Below, one piece after another: positions 45,642-57,303 of a stretch of DNA of 64,000 nt (its first letter is position 1; each line of letters starts with the position of its first letter). The stretch is from Helichrysum umbraculigerum. Lineage: Eukaryota; Streptophyta; Magnoliopsida; Asterales; Asteraceae. The stretch covers positions 560,501-624,500 of the forward strand of contig CATIUR010000016.1 of NCBI GenBank assembly GCA_949592205.1, in the 5' to 3' direction. The notes under the pieces were generated by a model. The model did no database searches. It was given only the letters and a program-made list of their open reading frames with translations, and was not told where the DNA came from. The translations under genes and the position numbers were made by a program.

Positions 45642-45655
45642 TGGTATCAGAGCCA
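45642..45655 (+). other. C1 primer-binding site (initiator Met-tRNA)
   Basis: TGGTATCAGAGCCA, one base after the LTR ends at 45640; complementary to the 3' end of plant initiator Met-tRNA. Confidence 0.95.
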
Positions 45656-46552
45656 TAGCTTAACAAATAGTAGCATGCAATTATCTGCAATAGTATGTAG
45701 GTAAAGATAAATTGGAAAAAGAATTATCTAAATAGGTAATATGTATTTACAGTTTAAATATTGATAATTTTAAATTGTTTAAAATAGACCAAAAAAATTT
45801 TAAAAGGTTTAAAATAGAACCATAAACTTCAAGAGAGATTATATGTATAATATGATTTATATATATGTATAATTAAAGTCTAAATACATCGTCAGTCAAT
45901 TGATAAATCGGCTCACCCATAAGGAACAAACTATAAGAGAGGTATAAGGCGGGTCGCTCTGCTTCCCTAAAGAAGTCAGGTTTTTAATAAGCTTCGCGCT
46001 GACTTACTTCTCCGCTTCTTTGTGCGTTCGATGGAGCTACCGAAGACTTTTGATAGGATGATGTCAAGATTAAAAGTAGACTTAAAATAGTAAAACAAAA
46101 TCCGGTTTTAGCTATAGGAAATGATGAATAGTATGCTAACCCATGAAATCCGCACATCTCTCGTATGAATTGTTAATGGAGCGTGTGTGGTTTACCGGCA
46201 CATTAATATGAGGACATAATGAGAGATGATTGAGACTCGCGATTCTCGAGCGTACTCGAGCCGGGGATCACGCGGGGTTTGCATGGTTAATTCACCATCT
46301 TATTCATGATCCTCGGCATACCAGTCATGAATAGTAGATGTGCATAACCGAGATTAACATGCCATTGATAGAAATCAATGAATCTCAAAGATCTAGGAGT
46401 TTCATAGAAATGAAATAGATAATGGTATTTTAGTTATATGATTACGGCGACCCTTTTCATAAAACTGAAAATATGGATCCTAGCCTTAATTTAGAAAATT
46501 GGGTAAATAATTAAGGAATATTCAAACTAACTAAAACTGTTTTATCTCATAG
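45656..46552 (+). other. C1 untranslated leader
   Basis: About 900 bp between the primer site and gag without a supported reading frame; probably holds dimerisation or packaging signals as in other copia elements, though no specific one is recognised. Confidence 0.6.
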
Positions 46553-47331
46553 ATGACAAATTTAAATGGTGCAAATCCTCCCGTCCCCAATCCCGCACAT
46601 AACTCGAACTTCTCACTACTCTCGGTTCTTGAAAGGGAAAGACTAACCGGTTCAAACTATATGGACTGGATGCGTAACCTAAGGTTTACCTTGAGGTACG
46701 AGAACAAGGAATATGTTCTCGGTGAGCAGATTCCCGTAATTGATGAAGAATCAACCCAAGAGGAGATTGAGGCACACCGGAAACATTATGATGATGCGAA
46801 TAAAGTGTCTTGTATCATGGCATCTTCCATGAGCCCTGAACTGCAAAAGACTTTTGAAAACACTTGGGCTTATGAAATGAACCAACAGCTGAAAGAAATG
46901 TTTCAGGCTAAGGCAAGCAAAGAACGCCTTGATGTGGTGAAATCCCTCATGGCTTGCAAGCCCAAACCTGTAGTTTCTATCTATGCTTTCGTCTTAGAGA
47001 TGAAAGGGTACTTTGATAGGTTGGAGTCATTGAACATGGTATTTGACACAGAGTTTTCCATCACCATAATTCTATCCAGTTTGCCAGATGTCTAGAATCA
47101 GTTTGTAATGTCATATCAGATGAATATGAATGAGAGAGAAGGCTCAATAATGGAACTCCACAATTTACTGCAAACTGCTGAGCAAGGAATCAAGAAAGAT
47201 GATGTGTCCTCTGGCTCAGCAGCTCCTGTGTTGACTGTTGGTCAAAGTGCAAAGAAAAGAAAAAGGTCAAATTCTAATTGGAAAAGGAAGACTGCTGACA
47301 GAAATTCTGTTCGCAAGTCTAAGAAAGGGAC
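46553..47331 (+). pseudogene. C1 Gag, interrupted
   Basis: ATG at 46553 starts MTNLNGANPPVPNP, followed by LERERLTGSNYMDWMRNLRF (copia Gag core) and ASKERLDVVKSLMACK-type sequence. A TAG at 47093-47095 breaks the frame after SSLPDV; the sequence continues in the same frame as NQFVMSYQMNMNEREGSIME up to the G3 insertion at 47332. The zinc knuckle belonging to this protein lies on the far side of G3 at about 56425-56468. Confidence 0.9.
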
Positions 47332-49430
47332 TGAAACACCCTACTCGAAAATACAAGGATATTTTTTTTTTTTTTTTTTTTTTTTTAAAAGGAAGCGCAA
47401 GTTTAGATACAAACCATTGAATTGCATATTTACATTTCAAAATGGCAATTCAAATACATACAGTCTTTAAACTAGATCATCCTAGACATTACACACGATA
47501 AGTTTAGTGTTATAGAAGTCCAAAACTTAATGTCATAACATTGACACAGTAACAAAACAGAGTGAGCTTGTCAAACATTCCATTCTTATTGTACTTCTTG
47601 CCCACCCACATACCAAAGTAAACCTGCAAGAAGTAATGAGGGGTTAGCACGAAGCTAAGTGAATAAATCTCAAACTATCACCTAACTTAGCTTAACAATT
47701 GAATACAGCAAAGCATAGTAACAGTTAATCATGAAGGATCGGTGGTCCTTGGAGTACCCTCATGCCGCGGTGGTTCCCCAAGTAACACTTAAACCAACTG
47801 AAGGCCAATCAGTGGCTAAACCGATAGTTTGGTACTATTACTACTTACAACATAATTTCAGTGAACAACACATGTACAAGGTACTTATGATGTCCAAAGT
47901 AATAGTACTCAAACCCAACACACGTTGACCCCCGACATTCATATAGTCCACAACCATCAAGGCAATCAAGGACACCAATAATCAAGCTAAATAAAGCCAT
48001 CATGGCAAATTATTAACTTAACAATGAAAACAGTAATTTCACGTTTACCCGTTGTAACCATATCGTTACAACCAAATTAAACTGACAGTCCAAGATTCAC
48101 TCACCCTTGTCGACTGTAGTCTCCACTCAAAGATCTTATCTTATTGAGTCTTCTGGTTATCTGAGAACACGATCAAAACCCGAGTTAGCCTCTAATGTTT
48201 AGAATTTATAATATAACATTCACATAATTAATGTCGTATAATGCTCATACTATACTTTCAATACTCGTTAAATAACATAAGCACACAAGTCACAAGTTGT
48301 CAAATTCGTCAAAGTAAAACTGACAAACGCGATCCTGATAAGGTGTGGCTGGATCGCGTTCCTTAACACCAAAATATTCTGTTGCCAAAATACACTTGCA
48401 AACGCGATCCGGGACAAGGAGCTGGATCGCGTTCCAAGGAACAAAATCCGTTGATCCAATTTAACACTAGCTAACGCGATCCGTATTATAGGGACTGGAT
48501 CGCGTTCATACGTACAAAATCATCTTGGGATCAAAATACACATAGCAACGCGATCCGGGCAAGGTTTTCGGGATCGCGTTCCAATGTTTTTCAACAATGG
48601 TTTAGACCTGAAACTAGTTTCAGCTCGAACCAAAGACCCAAATTTCGTACAATATAATTATCAAACACGATTTTTACTTATAATTGACCTCTACAAACAT
48701 GTGTAAACATATAGCAACAACTAATAGCATCATCTAACATCGCAATATACACATGCAACATGATTTCAACCTAATTTCAACCAAAACCCAAATTCACTCA
48801 TTTTAATACATGAACACTTATTTGATTCGTTGAAATGGACATGAAATCAGTTTGTAATCATCACACAAACACATTTAAACATAAACTAACACTATTTCAA
48901 CATTAGTTTTCCCTAATTCAACTAATTCAAGCATGAATATGAAAATAGGTAAAATGCTTACAATGGAGATGATAATCAAGAAGAAGATGATGCAATGAAG
49001 ATGAAGAACAAGTTGTATTCTCAATCACAGCCTTGAATTTAAGAAATCAGATTGCAAGATTTGTTTGAGAGATTATGTGAATTTCTTCACTATCAAAGTG
49101 AAAGTCAGGAGGTGAAATGAGGTGTTGTCAAAATGATAACACAGGTGTCGACTACACCTATGACTCAGCCCATTTTGGGTATAAATTATACCCGTCCTAA
49201 ATCTATTGTCTGGAACCTAAAAATGCCCAATAGTTAAAATACTTTTATTATACCATCAACTAAATAAATTTAAAACAATTAATAATTCATTTATCACAAT
49301 AAGCCAATTGACCAATTGACCTATTAATTTAGCTATCGAAATACCAAGTATTTAAAAATACAATTTAAATAGCAAATAAAAATTAAGGGAAATACCATAT
49401 TTCAACTAGGCCACTTTTGAGGATGTTACA
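47332..49430 (-). repeat. G3 3' LTR
   Basis: 2,099 bp; minus strand TGTAACATCC to GGGTGTTTCA. Has a four-pair AACGCGATCC/GGATCGCGTT array at 48326-48580 and a 25-bp A-run (minus strand; T-run at 47362-47386) about 30 bp from the LTR end. Confidence 0.97.
48326..48580. repeat. G3 LTR inverted-pair CpG array (3' LTR copy)
   Basis: Four pairs: AACGCGATCC, a spacer of 13-15 bp, then GGATCGCGTT, at about 70-80 bp intervals, every arm essentially intact. The identical array lies at 55271-55525 in the other LTR. Compare the three-pair, partly decayed array of G1. Confidence 0.93.
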
Positions 49431-49442
49431 AATCTTCCCTCC

Positions 49443-52400
49443 TTAAGAAGATTTCGTCCCCGAAATCTCGCCACGCTCAAAAAGATTGGGATAGCGCGTC
49501 CTCATGCTAGACTCGGTCTCCCAAGTAAGATTCGGACCCAAACTATGATTCCACTTAACCAATACCATAGGGATTTCCTTCTTTCGAAGTTTAGTCACCT
49601 TACGATCCAAAAGCTCTACGGGTTCTTCTACAAGTCTTTGACTTAGGTCAACACGCAAATCTTGCAATGGAAGAACTTGGGATTGGTCCTCCACATTGCA
49701 TTTTCTTAAATAGCACACATTGAAAGTATTATGAATACCCGACAATTCAGGAGGAAGATCTAACGACACCGTTTGATCATTGACAACATGTCGAATTTTA
49801 AACGGTCCAATGTATCTAGGAGCTAGTTTACCCCGTTTTCCAAACCTGATAACACCCTTCCAAGGTGAAACTTTCAAATAAACCAACTCACCTTCTACAA
49901 ACGAAACTGGTCGATAACGTGGGTCAGCATACTGTTTCTGCCTATCACGGGCAGCTTTCAATCTATCTCGGGCAATAGCTACCTTATCGGCTGTAATTTG
50001 GACTATGTCAGGACCCGCAAACTGCTTTTCACCCGCCTCTAACCAACAAGTGGGTGTCCTACACCTACGACCATACAACATTTCGTAGGGTGGCATGCCT
50101 ATACTAGAATGGAAAGAGTTATTATAGGCAAACTCGACTAATGGTAAATGGGAATCCCACGACCCACCAAATTCTAGTACACATGCCCGCAACATGTCCT
50201 CCAAGGTTTGAATGGTGCGTTCCGACTGACCATCCGTCTGAGGATGATAAGCCGTGCTCAAGTTGACCCTAGAACCCAATTCACGCTGTAAATTCTGCCA
50301 AAAACCCGACACAAATCGAGAATCTCTGTCTGAAACAATCGACAACGGAATCCCATGTCTAATAACCACTTCATTAATGTACAATTGCGCCAATTTACTT
50401 AATGATGCCGTCTCACAAGTGGCAAGAAAATGAGCACTCTTGGTCAATCTATCCACAATTACCCAAATCATATCATTACCTTTAACAGTTCGAGGTAATT
50501 TGGTCACAAAATCCATGGTAATATGTTCCCATTTCCACTCGGGAATCTCTAGTTGCTTCAAAGCTCCATACGGTTTTTGATGCTCGGTCTTTACTTGAGA
50601 GCAAATATGGCAAGATTCAACAATTCGAGCGACATCCAACTTCAAAGTAGGCCACCAATACAATGGTTTTAAATCATGATACATTTTGGTGCTTCCGGGA
50701 TGAATCGACAATCTAGACTTGTGAGCTTCCAACAAGATTACATCTCGAAGACCACCAATGAAAGGAACCCAAATACGAGACTGAAACAATTTCAATCCAC
50801 GAGAATCCTCGACCAATAAGTCTTTTCTTTTAAGCATAACTTCGGATTTTAAGTTATGATCCAATAATGCCTCCATTTGTGCCAATTTCAATTGATTAAT
50901 CAAGTCTGAGGAAATTTCCATACGCATTAAACAAACCCTTTCAGATTTACCCTTTCGGCTAAGCGCATCCGCCACCACATTTGCCTTACCCGGATGGTAT
51001 CGAATCTCGCAATCATAATCCTTAATCAACTCTAACCATCGTCTTTGCCTCATGTTAAGTTCTTTTTGAGTAAACATATACTGAAGGCTCTTGTGGTCCG
51101 TACAAATAACGCATTTGGTTCCATACAGGTAATGTCTCCAAATCTTTAAGGCAAAAACCACAGCTGCAAGTTCCAAGTCATGGGTAGGATAGTTAATCTC
51201 ATGAGGTTTCAGCTGACGGGAAGCATAGGCAATAACACGGTCTCGTTGCATTAAAACACAACCTAAACCCGCATGTGAAGCATCACAATATACAATAAAA
51301 TCCTCGGATCCGTCAGGTAAGGCTAAAACAGGAGCCTGACACAACAATTGTTTCAAAGTCTGAAAAGCCGATTCCTGTTGATCACCCCACAGAAATTTCA
51401 CATTCTTACGAGTTAATTTAGTTAAAGAACCTGCAATCTTGGAGAAATCTTTAATAAATTTTCTGTAATAGCCTGCCAAACCCAGAAAACTCTTGATTTC
51501 TGACGGAGATTTAGGCGATTGCCAATTCATGACAGCCTCAATTTTAGATGGATCCACTTTAACCCCATTTTCACAAATGATGTGCCCCAAAAATTGAACT
51601 TCACGAAGCCAAAATTCACATTTTGAAAACTTAGCATACAATTTCTCTTTTCTTAAGGTGTCAAGAACTAACCGCAAATGTACTTCATGATCAGATTCAG
51701 ATTTAGAATAAACTAAAATATCATCAATGAATACAATGACAAATTTATCGAGAAAAGGCCTACAAACCCTGTTCATCAAATCCATGAAAATTGCTGGAGC
51801 ATTAGTCAACCCAAAAGGCATAACAAGGAATTCATAATGACCATAGCGAGTGCGAAAAGCTGTTTTAGGGATATCCTCCCCACAAACCCGGACTTGGTGA
51901 TAACCCGATCTCAAGTCAATCTTAGAGAAAAACGAAGACCCTTGCAATTGATCAAACAATTCATCTATTCGGGGCAAAGGATACTTATTCTTTACGGTCC
52001 TCTTATTCAACTCTCTATAATCAATACACATTCGAAAAGTGCCATCCTTCTTTTTAACAAATAACACAGGAGCACCCCAAGGAGAAGAACTGGGTCTAAC
52101 AAAACCCTTATCCAATAACTCCTGAATTTGATTCATCATTTCACGAATTTCGGAGGGAGCTAATCTATAAGGTGCCTTAGCTACCGGAGTAGAACCAGGA
52201 ATTAACTCAATTTTGTATTCTACTTCTCTAACCGGAGGTAAACCAGGCAATTCATCAGGGAAAACATCCGAATACTCAGAAACAACTCGGACATTACTAA
52301 TGGCTTTCTTTTCTAGCTTAGCATCGACAACATAGGCTAAATAAGAATCACACCCTTTAGCTAGAGATTTTCTAGCTTTCATCATAGAGATTAAAGGTAT

Positions 52401-54125
52401 ACTACCCCTCTCCCTTTCCCCTCGAGCCACGACATATGACTCGTCTGAGATTGGGATTTTTATTAGCTTCTTATGACAATCTATATTGGCTTTATTACGA
52501 CTCAACCAATCCATGCCTAACACAACATCAAACCCATGAATAGGCATCAATAGAAAAGAAACAGGGAAACTATGACCCTCAATCGAAATACTAGCTCCAG
52601 TAACCGATGTGGTAACCGAAACTAACTTTCCATCCGCTACCTCGACCTCAATAGGTTTTGGAATACATGTAGGTGTCAATTTAAGTCTATCACAGAATAC
52701 CAAGGACATAAAGGAACAATTTGCCCCCGAATCAAATAAGGCGCATGCCGGTACTGAATTAATAAGGAAAGTACCAGTTATGACGTCCTCGGCTACTACC
52801 GCTTCATCCACGGTCATTCTAAAAGCCCGACCAGTTGGAACTGGAGGATTCTTTCTTTTCTGGCCAGCAGATGATGATGACCCTCCGACAGTGCCCGATT
52901 TTTGCTTCCCTGCCTCTGTACACGCACTAGAACGATGCCCTTCCTTGCGACAATTCCAACACACTGGCTTAGGAAATGGACAATCCTTGATGTCGTGACC
53001 GAACTGACCACACTTAATACACCTAGCAGTCTGAGGTGTACAATGTCCCGTGTGCCTAGACTTACAATTCTGGCACCAATTTGATCTATCCACTGATCCA
53101 CCAACAACATTCGGTTTTCGGTTATTGTTATTACCTTGCCATTTCTTCTTCCCCTGACCTGAAGTAGATTCACCTTTGGGTTTCATTGGGGACTTGTCTT
53201 TAATCTCTAAACCATGAGCTCGAATATCACCGTCTACAGAACGAGCCAAATCAAAAGCTTGGTTAAGATCACCTGCAAGTCTCACAGTAGTCCGATAATT
53301 ATGGGGTAACATTCCAACAAAATGGTCAATCTTTGTCCTTTCATCCGGTACCCATTGATGTACAAATCTCAATTTATCGGTAAACTGGGAGATAAGGTCC
53401 TCCATAGTCATACTATCAGTCAATTGCATATCCAAGAATTCACGCCTAATGCGAGTCATGTCATACCCGGAGCAGTATTTCTTACAAACCTCATTATGGA
53501 AATCAGACCATGTAATGGAAGCTTTTTGTTGAGGTGTTAAATGAGATGTGATAGAATCCCACCATCCCATTGCCGGACCCTTTAAAAGTTGCACTGCATA
53601 AGTTACCTTGATCTCATCCTCACATCGGCAAACCTCAAATTTTCTTTCGACATCCCTTAACCAATCCATGGTCACAGAAGGATTCGTACTCCCAAAGAAA
53701 TCTGAAGGTCCACTAGACTTAAAGGTTTTAAACGAACATAATTTTTGCTGAGATGGAGGAGGAAATACCGGAAACTGAAATCCCGAAGGTCCTGAAGAAG
53801 TAAAAGGAGCTGATGTCTGGTAGTAAATAGGCGGTGGCATAGAAAACTGTGATGTCACCAACGGAGGTGTAATCGTACTAACAACCGGAATCTGCCTGGA
53901 TGTTCTAGCTTGTTGCTCATATAATTCCTTATATTTGTTTAATTCATCCTCTAAATACAAAGTGTACTCATCACGGCTCAATTCATTTGCAGGGAGTGTA
54001 GTACTAGGCTGACCTTGACTTTGAGACTGAATTTCAGGAGGAGAGTCTCTTGCTCCAGAAGCATTGATCGGGGTACTGGTCGGAGCGTTATTTTCTGCCA
54101 TATCCTGTATCACAACACATCTCAT
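49443..54125 (-). CDS. G3 Gag-Pol polyprotein with chromodomain, intact
   Basis: One frame of 1,560 codons. The first Met is at 54125, but Met9 (54101; MAENNAPTS) is the likelier start because G1 has MADNEQ at that point. In order: coiled-coil-like EDELNKYKELYEQQ (about 60), Gag core VTMDWLRDVERKFEVC (about 150), Cys/His knuckles (353-403), aspartic protease ALFDSGANCSF (about 465), RT with IVFIDDILVYSK (about 798), RNase H YCDASHAGLG (about 950), integrase zinc domain SCHICSQVK (about 1160), DDE at about 1205, 1267 and 1304, and chromodomain VLVKWNHSLGPNLTWETES (about 1522-1545). All catalytic residues are present. The single frame implies that Gag and Pol are made as one polyprotein processed by the protease. 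No stop or frameshift. Confidence 0.97.
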   Translation of the reverse strand: MRCVVIQDMAENNAPTSTPINASGARDSPPEIQSQSQGQPSTTLPANELSRDEYTLYLEDELNKYKELYEQQARTSRQIPVVSTITPPLVTSQFSMPPPIYYQTSAPFTSSGPSGFQFPVFPPPSQQKLCSFKTFKSSGPSDFFGSTNPSVTMDWLRDVERKFEVCRCEDEIKVTYAVQLLKGPAMGWWDSITSHLTPQQKASITWSDFHNEVCKKYCSGYDMTRIRREFLDMQLTDSMTMEDLISQFTDKLRFVHQWVPDERTKIDHFVGMLPHNYRTTVRLAGDLNQAFDLARSVDGDIRAHGLEIKDKSPMKPKGESTSGQGKKKWQGNNNNRKPNVVGGSVDRSNWCQNCKSRHTGHCTPQTARCIKCGQFGHDIKDCPFPKPVCWNCRKEGHRSSACTEAGKQKSGTVGGSSSSAGQKRKNPPVPTGRAFRMTVDEAVVAEDVITGTFLINSVPACALFDSGANCSFMSLVFCDRLKLTPTCIPKPIEVEVADGKLVSVTTSVTGASISIEGHSFPVSFLLMPIHGFDVVLGMDWLSRNKANIDCHKKLIKIPISDESYVVARGERERGSIPLISMMKARKSLAKGCDSYLAYVVDAKLEKKAISNVRVVSEYSDVFPDELPGLPPVREVEYKIELIPGSTPVAKAPYRLAPSEIREMMNQIQELLDKGFVRPSSSPWGAPVLFVKKKDGTFRMCIDYRELNKRTVKNKYPLPRIDELFDQLQGSSFFSKIDLRSGYHQVRVCGEDIPKTAFRTRYGHYEFLVMPFGLTNAPAIFMDLMNRVCRPFLDKFVIVFIDDILVYSKSESDHEVHLRLVLDTLRKEKLYAKFSKCEFWLREVQFLGHIICENGVKVDPSKIEAVMNWQSPKSPSEIKSFLGLAGYYRKFIKDFSKIAGSLTKLTRKNVKFLWGDQQESAFQTLKQLLCQAPVLALPDGSEDFIVYCDASHAGLGCVLMQRDRVIAYASRQLKPHEINYPTHDLELAAVVFALKIWRHYLYGTKCVICTDHKSLQYMFTQKELNMRQRRWLELIKDYDCEIRYHPGKANVVADALSRKGKSERVCLMRMEISSDLINQLKLAQMEALLDHNLKSEVMLKRKDLLVEDSRGLKLFQSRIWVPFIGGLRDVILLEAHKSRLSIHPGSTKMYHDLKPLYWWPTLKLDVARIVESCHICSQVKTEHQKPYGALKQLEIPEWKWEHITMDFVTKLPRTVKGNDMIWVIVDRLTKSAHFLATCETASLSKLAQLYINEVVIRHGIPLSIVSDRDSRFVSGFWQNLQRELGSRVNLSTAYHPQTDGQSERTIQTLEDMLRACVLEFGGSWDSHLPLVEFAYNNSFHSSIGMPPYEMLYGRRCRTPTCWLEAGEKQFAGPDIVQITADKVAIARDRLKAARDRQKQYADPRYRPVSFVEGELVYLKVSPWKGVIRFGKRGKLAPRYIGPFKIRHVVNDQTVSLDLPPELSGIHNTFNVCYLRKCNVEDQSQVLPLQDLRVDLSQRLVEEPVELLDRKVTKLRKKEIPMVLVKWNHSLGPNLTWETESSMRTRYPNLFERGEISGTKSS

Positions 54126-54262
54126 AACCCATTAATTGTTAGTACATAGCAATACTAACCAAATCAAATTCACTAGCTCAATCCCCTTCCCCGGAATGTT
54201 TGACTAACACAAATAGATTTGGGATTGAACAATTAACCCATGTTCAATTCACCCAAACCTTT

Positions 54263-54274
54263 GCTCTGATACCA
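54263..54274 (-). other. G3 primer-binding site (initiator Met-tRNA)
   Basis: Minus strand TGGTATCAGAGC, 3 bp after the 5' LTR end (54278); same spacing as in G1. Confidence 0.95.
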
Positions 54275-54277
54275 ATT

Positions 54278-56375
54278 TGAAACACCCTACTCGAAAATAC
54301 AAGGATATTTTTTTTTTTTTTTTTTTTTTTTAAAAGGAAGCGCAAGTTTAGATACAAACCATTGAATTGCATATTTACATTTCAAAATGGCAATTCAAAT
54401 ACATACAGTCTTTAAACTAGATCATCCTAGACATTACACACGATAAGTTTAGTGTTATAGAAGTCCAAAACTTAATGTCATAACATTGACACAGTAACAA
54501 AACAGAGTGAGCTTGTCAAACATTCCATTCTTATTGTACTTCTTGCCCACCCACATACCAAAGTAAACCTGCAAGAAGTAATGAGGGGTTAGCACGAAGC
54601 TAAGTGAATAAATCTCAAACTATCACCTAACTTAGCTTAACAATTGAATACAGCAAAGCATAGTAACAGTTAATCATGAAGGATCGGTGGTCCTTGGAGT
54701 ACCCTCATGCCGCGGTGGTTCCCCAAGTAACACTTAAACCAACTGAAGGCCAATCAGTGGCTAAACCGATAGTTTGGTACTATTACTACTTACAACATAA
54801 TTTCAGTGAACAACACATGTACAAGGTACTTATGATGTCCAAAGTAATAGTACTCAAACCCAACACACGTTGACCCCCGACATTCATATAGTCCACAACC
54901 ATCAAGGCAATCAAGGACACCAATAATCAAGCTAAATAAAGCCATCATGGCAAATTATTAACTTAACAATGAAAACAGTAATTTCACGTTTACCCGTTGT
55001 AACCATATCGTTACAACCAAATTAAACTGACAGTCCAAGATTCACTCACCCTTGTCGACTGTAGTCTCCACTCAAAGATCTTATCTTATTGAGTCTTCTG
55101 GTTATCTGAGAACACGATCAAAACCCGAGTTAGCCTCTAATGTTTAGAATTTATAATATAACATTCACATAATTAATGTCGTATAATGCTCATACTATAC
55201 TTTCAATACTCGTTAAATAACATAAGCACACAAGTCACAAGTTGTCAAATTCGTCAAAGTAAAACTGACAAACGCGATCCTGATAAGGTGTGGCTGGATC
55301 GCGTTCCTTAACACCAAAATATTCTGTTGCCAAAATACACTTGCAAACGCGATCCGGGACAAGGAGCTGGATCGCGTTCCAAGGAACAAAATCCGTTGAT
55401 CCAATTTAACACTAGCTAACGCGATCCGTATTATAGGGACTGGATCGCGTTCATACGTACAAAATCATCTTGGGATCAAAATACACATAGCAACGCGATC
55501 CGGGCAAGGTTTTCGGGATCGCGTTCCAATGTTTTTCAACAATGGTTTAGACCTGAAACTAGTTTCAGCTCGAACCAAAGACCCAAATTTCGTACAATAT
55601 AATTATCAAACACGATTTTTACTTATAATTGACCTCTACAAACATGTGTAAACATATAGCAACAACTAATAGCATCATCTAACATCGCAATATACACATG
55701 CAACATGATTTCAACCTAATTTCAACCAAAACCCAAATTCACTCATTTTAATACATGAACACTTATTTGATTCGTTGAAATGGACATGAAATCAGTTTGT
55801 AATCATCACACAAACACATTTAAACATAAACTAACACTATTTCAACATTAGTTTTCCCTAATTCAACTAATTCAAGCATGAATATGAAAATAGGTAAAAT
55901 GCTTACAATGGAGATGATAATCAAGAAGAAGATGATGCAATGAAGATGAAGAACAAGTTGTATTCTCAATCACAGCCTTGAATTTAAGAAATCAGATTGC
56001 AAGATTTGTTTGAGAGATTATGTGAATTTCTTCACTATCAAAGTGAAAGTCAGGAGGTGAAATGAGGTGTTGTCAAAATGATAACACAGGTGTCGACTAC
56101 ACCTATGACTCAGCCCATTTTGGGTATAAATTATACCCGTCCTAAATCTATTGTCTGGAACCTAAAAATGCCCAATAGTTAAAATACTTTTATTATACCA
56201 TCAACTAAATAAATTTAAAACAATTAATAATTCATTTATCACAATAAGCCAATTGACCAATTGACCTATTAATTTAGCTATCGAAATACCAAGTATTTAA
56301 AAATACAATTTAAATAGCAAATAAAAATTAAGGGAAATACCATATTTCAACTAGGCCACTTTTGAGGATGTTACA
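54278..56375 (-). repeat. G3 5' LTR
   Basis: 2,098 bp, identical to the 3' LTR apart from one T in a homopolymer. CpG array at 55271-55525. A TATA-like TATTATAAAT (minus, about 55151-55160) lies 110 bp beyond the array; the promoter position is less clear than in G1. Confidence 0.96.
55271..55525. repeat. G3 LTR inverted-pair CpG array (5' LTR copy)
   Basis: Same four pairs as at 48326-48580, no differences seen. Confidence 0.93.
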
Positions 56376-56380
56376 GGGAC

Positions 56381-56537
56381 CGATTCTGAGATTGCGCCTG
56401 TGAGTGACCCAAAGGAAGCAGTGTGCTTCTACTGCAACACAAAGGGGCATTGGAAGCGTAATTGCCCGAAGTACCTGAAGGACCTTGAAGATGGAAAGGT
56501 CGAGAAGAGTATTCACTCAGGGGCTAAAGGAAAGTAG
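56381..56537 (+). pseudogene. C1 Gag zinc knuckle
   Basis: Resumes the C1 gag frame after G3: SDPKEAVCFYCNTKGHWKRN then C, a perfect CX2CX4HX4C knuckle (about 56425-56468) that binds RNA. It ends at a TAG about 56535. The sequence passes directly into integrase-side sequence in another frame; no aspartic-protease D-T/S-G motif is found between, so a deletion of the protease core plus a frameshift is inferred. Confidence 0.85.
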
Positions 56538-57303
56538 AAGTGTGAAGCATGGAGAGCTCAACTTAGTTATGGGAAACAAGGGAATTGTACCTGTGACGAA
56601 GATTGGAAGATTTGAGCTCATGCTGAATTCTAGAGTTAGGATAGATTTAAATAATTGCTATTATTCGTCAGAAATGACTAGAAACATTGTTTCATTTTAT
56701 GTTTTGTATAAAGATGGTTATCATTTTTCTTTTGATAATGGAAATGGAGATATTTTGGTTCATTTAAATGATTGTTTTATTTTTAAAGCTTCTCCTTACA
56801 AAGGCATATATGAAAATGTTGAATGTGTTAGCAATGTTATTTTAAATGTTGATTCGTCTAATGAAATTGATAAATCTAAGTTGTGGCATTATCGTCTAGG
56901 GCACATAAACAAGAAACGCATTGCCCAACTCCAGAAGGATGGAGTGTTGGAATCATTCGACCTCAAATCATATGATGTATGCGAATCTTGTTTATTAGGC
57001 AAGATGACTAAATCACCATTCACAGGATCATGTGAAAGAGGTGAAGGATTATTGGATTTGGTACACACAGATGTATGTAGACCATTCCGATGTGCTACAA
57101 AAGATGGAAATAGATACTATGTTACATTTACTAATGACTTCAGCAGATTTGGACATGTTTATCTGATCAAACATAAGTCGGATACTTTTGAGGTATTCAA
57201 AAGATATCAAAACGAAGTAGAGAATCAACTAGGCAGAAAGATAAAGGTTCTCCGATCCGATAAGGGAGGAGAGTACCTTAGTATCGAGTTTCTATCATCT
57301 TAG
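56485..57303 (+). pseudogene. C1 GAG-pre-integrase and integrase N-terminal half
   Basis: Starts downstream of the lost protease core with SRSVKHGELNLVMGNKG. HHCC zinc domain LWHYRLGHINKKRIAQLQ and CESCLLGKM, then the catalytic core DLVHTDVCRPFR, YYVTFTNDFSRFGHVYLI and IKVLRSDKGGEYLS, giving the first two Asp residues. A frameshift at about 57300 ends the frame just after EFLSS; the next residues RNCGIVSQLTPPRTPQLNGV continue in another frame. Confidence 0.9.

Larger units (their letters stand above)
47332..56375 (-). mobile_element. G3: intact, very young Ty3/gypsy chromovirus
   Basis: 9,044 bp, LTRs 47332-49430 and 54278-56375, perfect TSD GGGAC (47327-47331 and 56376-56380), primer site 54263-54274, polypurine tract beside the 3' LTR, and one uninterrupted polyprotein. 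As far as I can read, the two LTRs differ only in the length of one T-run (25 against 24). Same Tekay/Del-like lineage as G1. Inserted in opposite orientation in the gag of copia C1. All the pieces for autonomous transposition appear to be present. Confidence 0.97.

Noticed and set aside
45642..45655. TGGTATCAGAGCCA as a tRNA gene piece
   Set aside because: It is a primer-binding site next to an LTR end; no cloverleaf can be made from the flanks. The same applies at 16056, 41548 and 54263. I found no tRNA or rRNA gene.
46553..47470. Copia Gag reading through the T-run as a host gene with a Phe-rich tail
   Set aside because: The tail from 47332 is LTR sequence of G3, and the real continuation of Gag is at 56381.
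48326..48580. Regularly spaced AACGCGATCC repeats resembling a CRISPR array
   Set aside because: The spacing is uneven, units are inverted pairs, the spacers are repeated in the other LTR, and the surroundings are a plant LTR retrotransposon.
52609..52998. 129-codon open frame on the plus strand
   Set aside because: Antisense shadow of the intact G3 Gag-Pol frame, as are those at 51837, 53322 and 52814.
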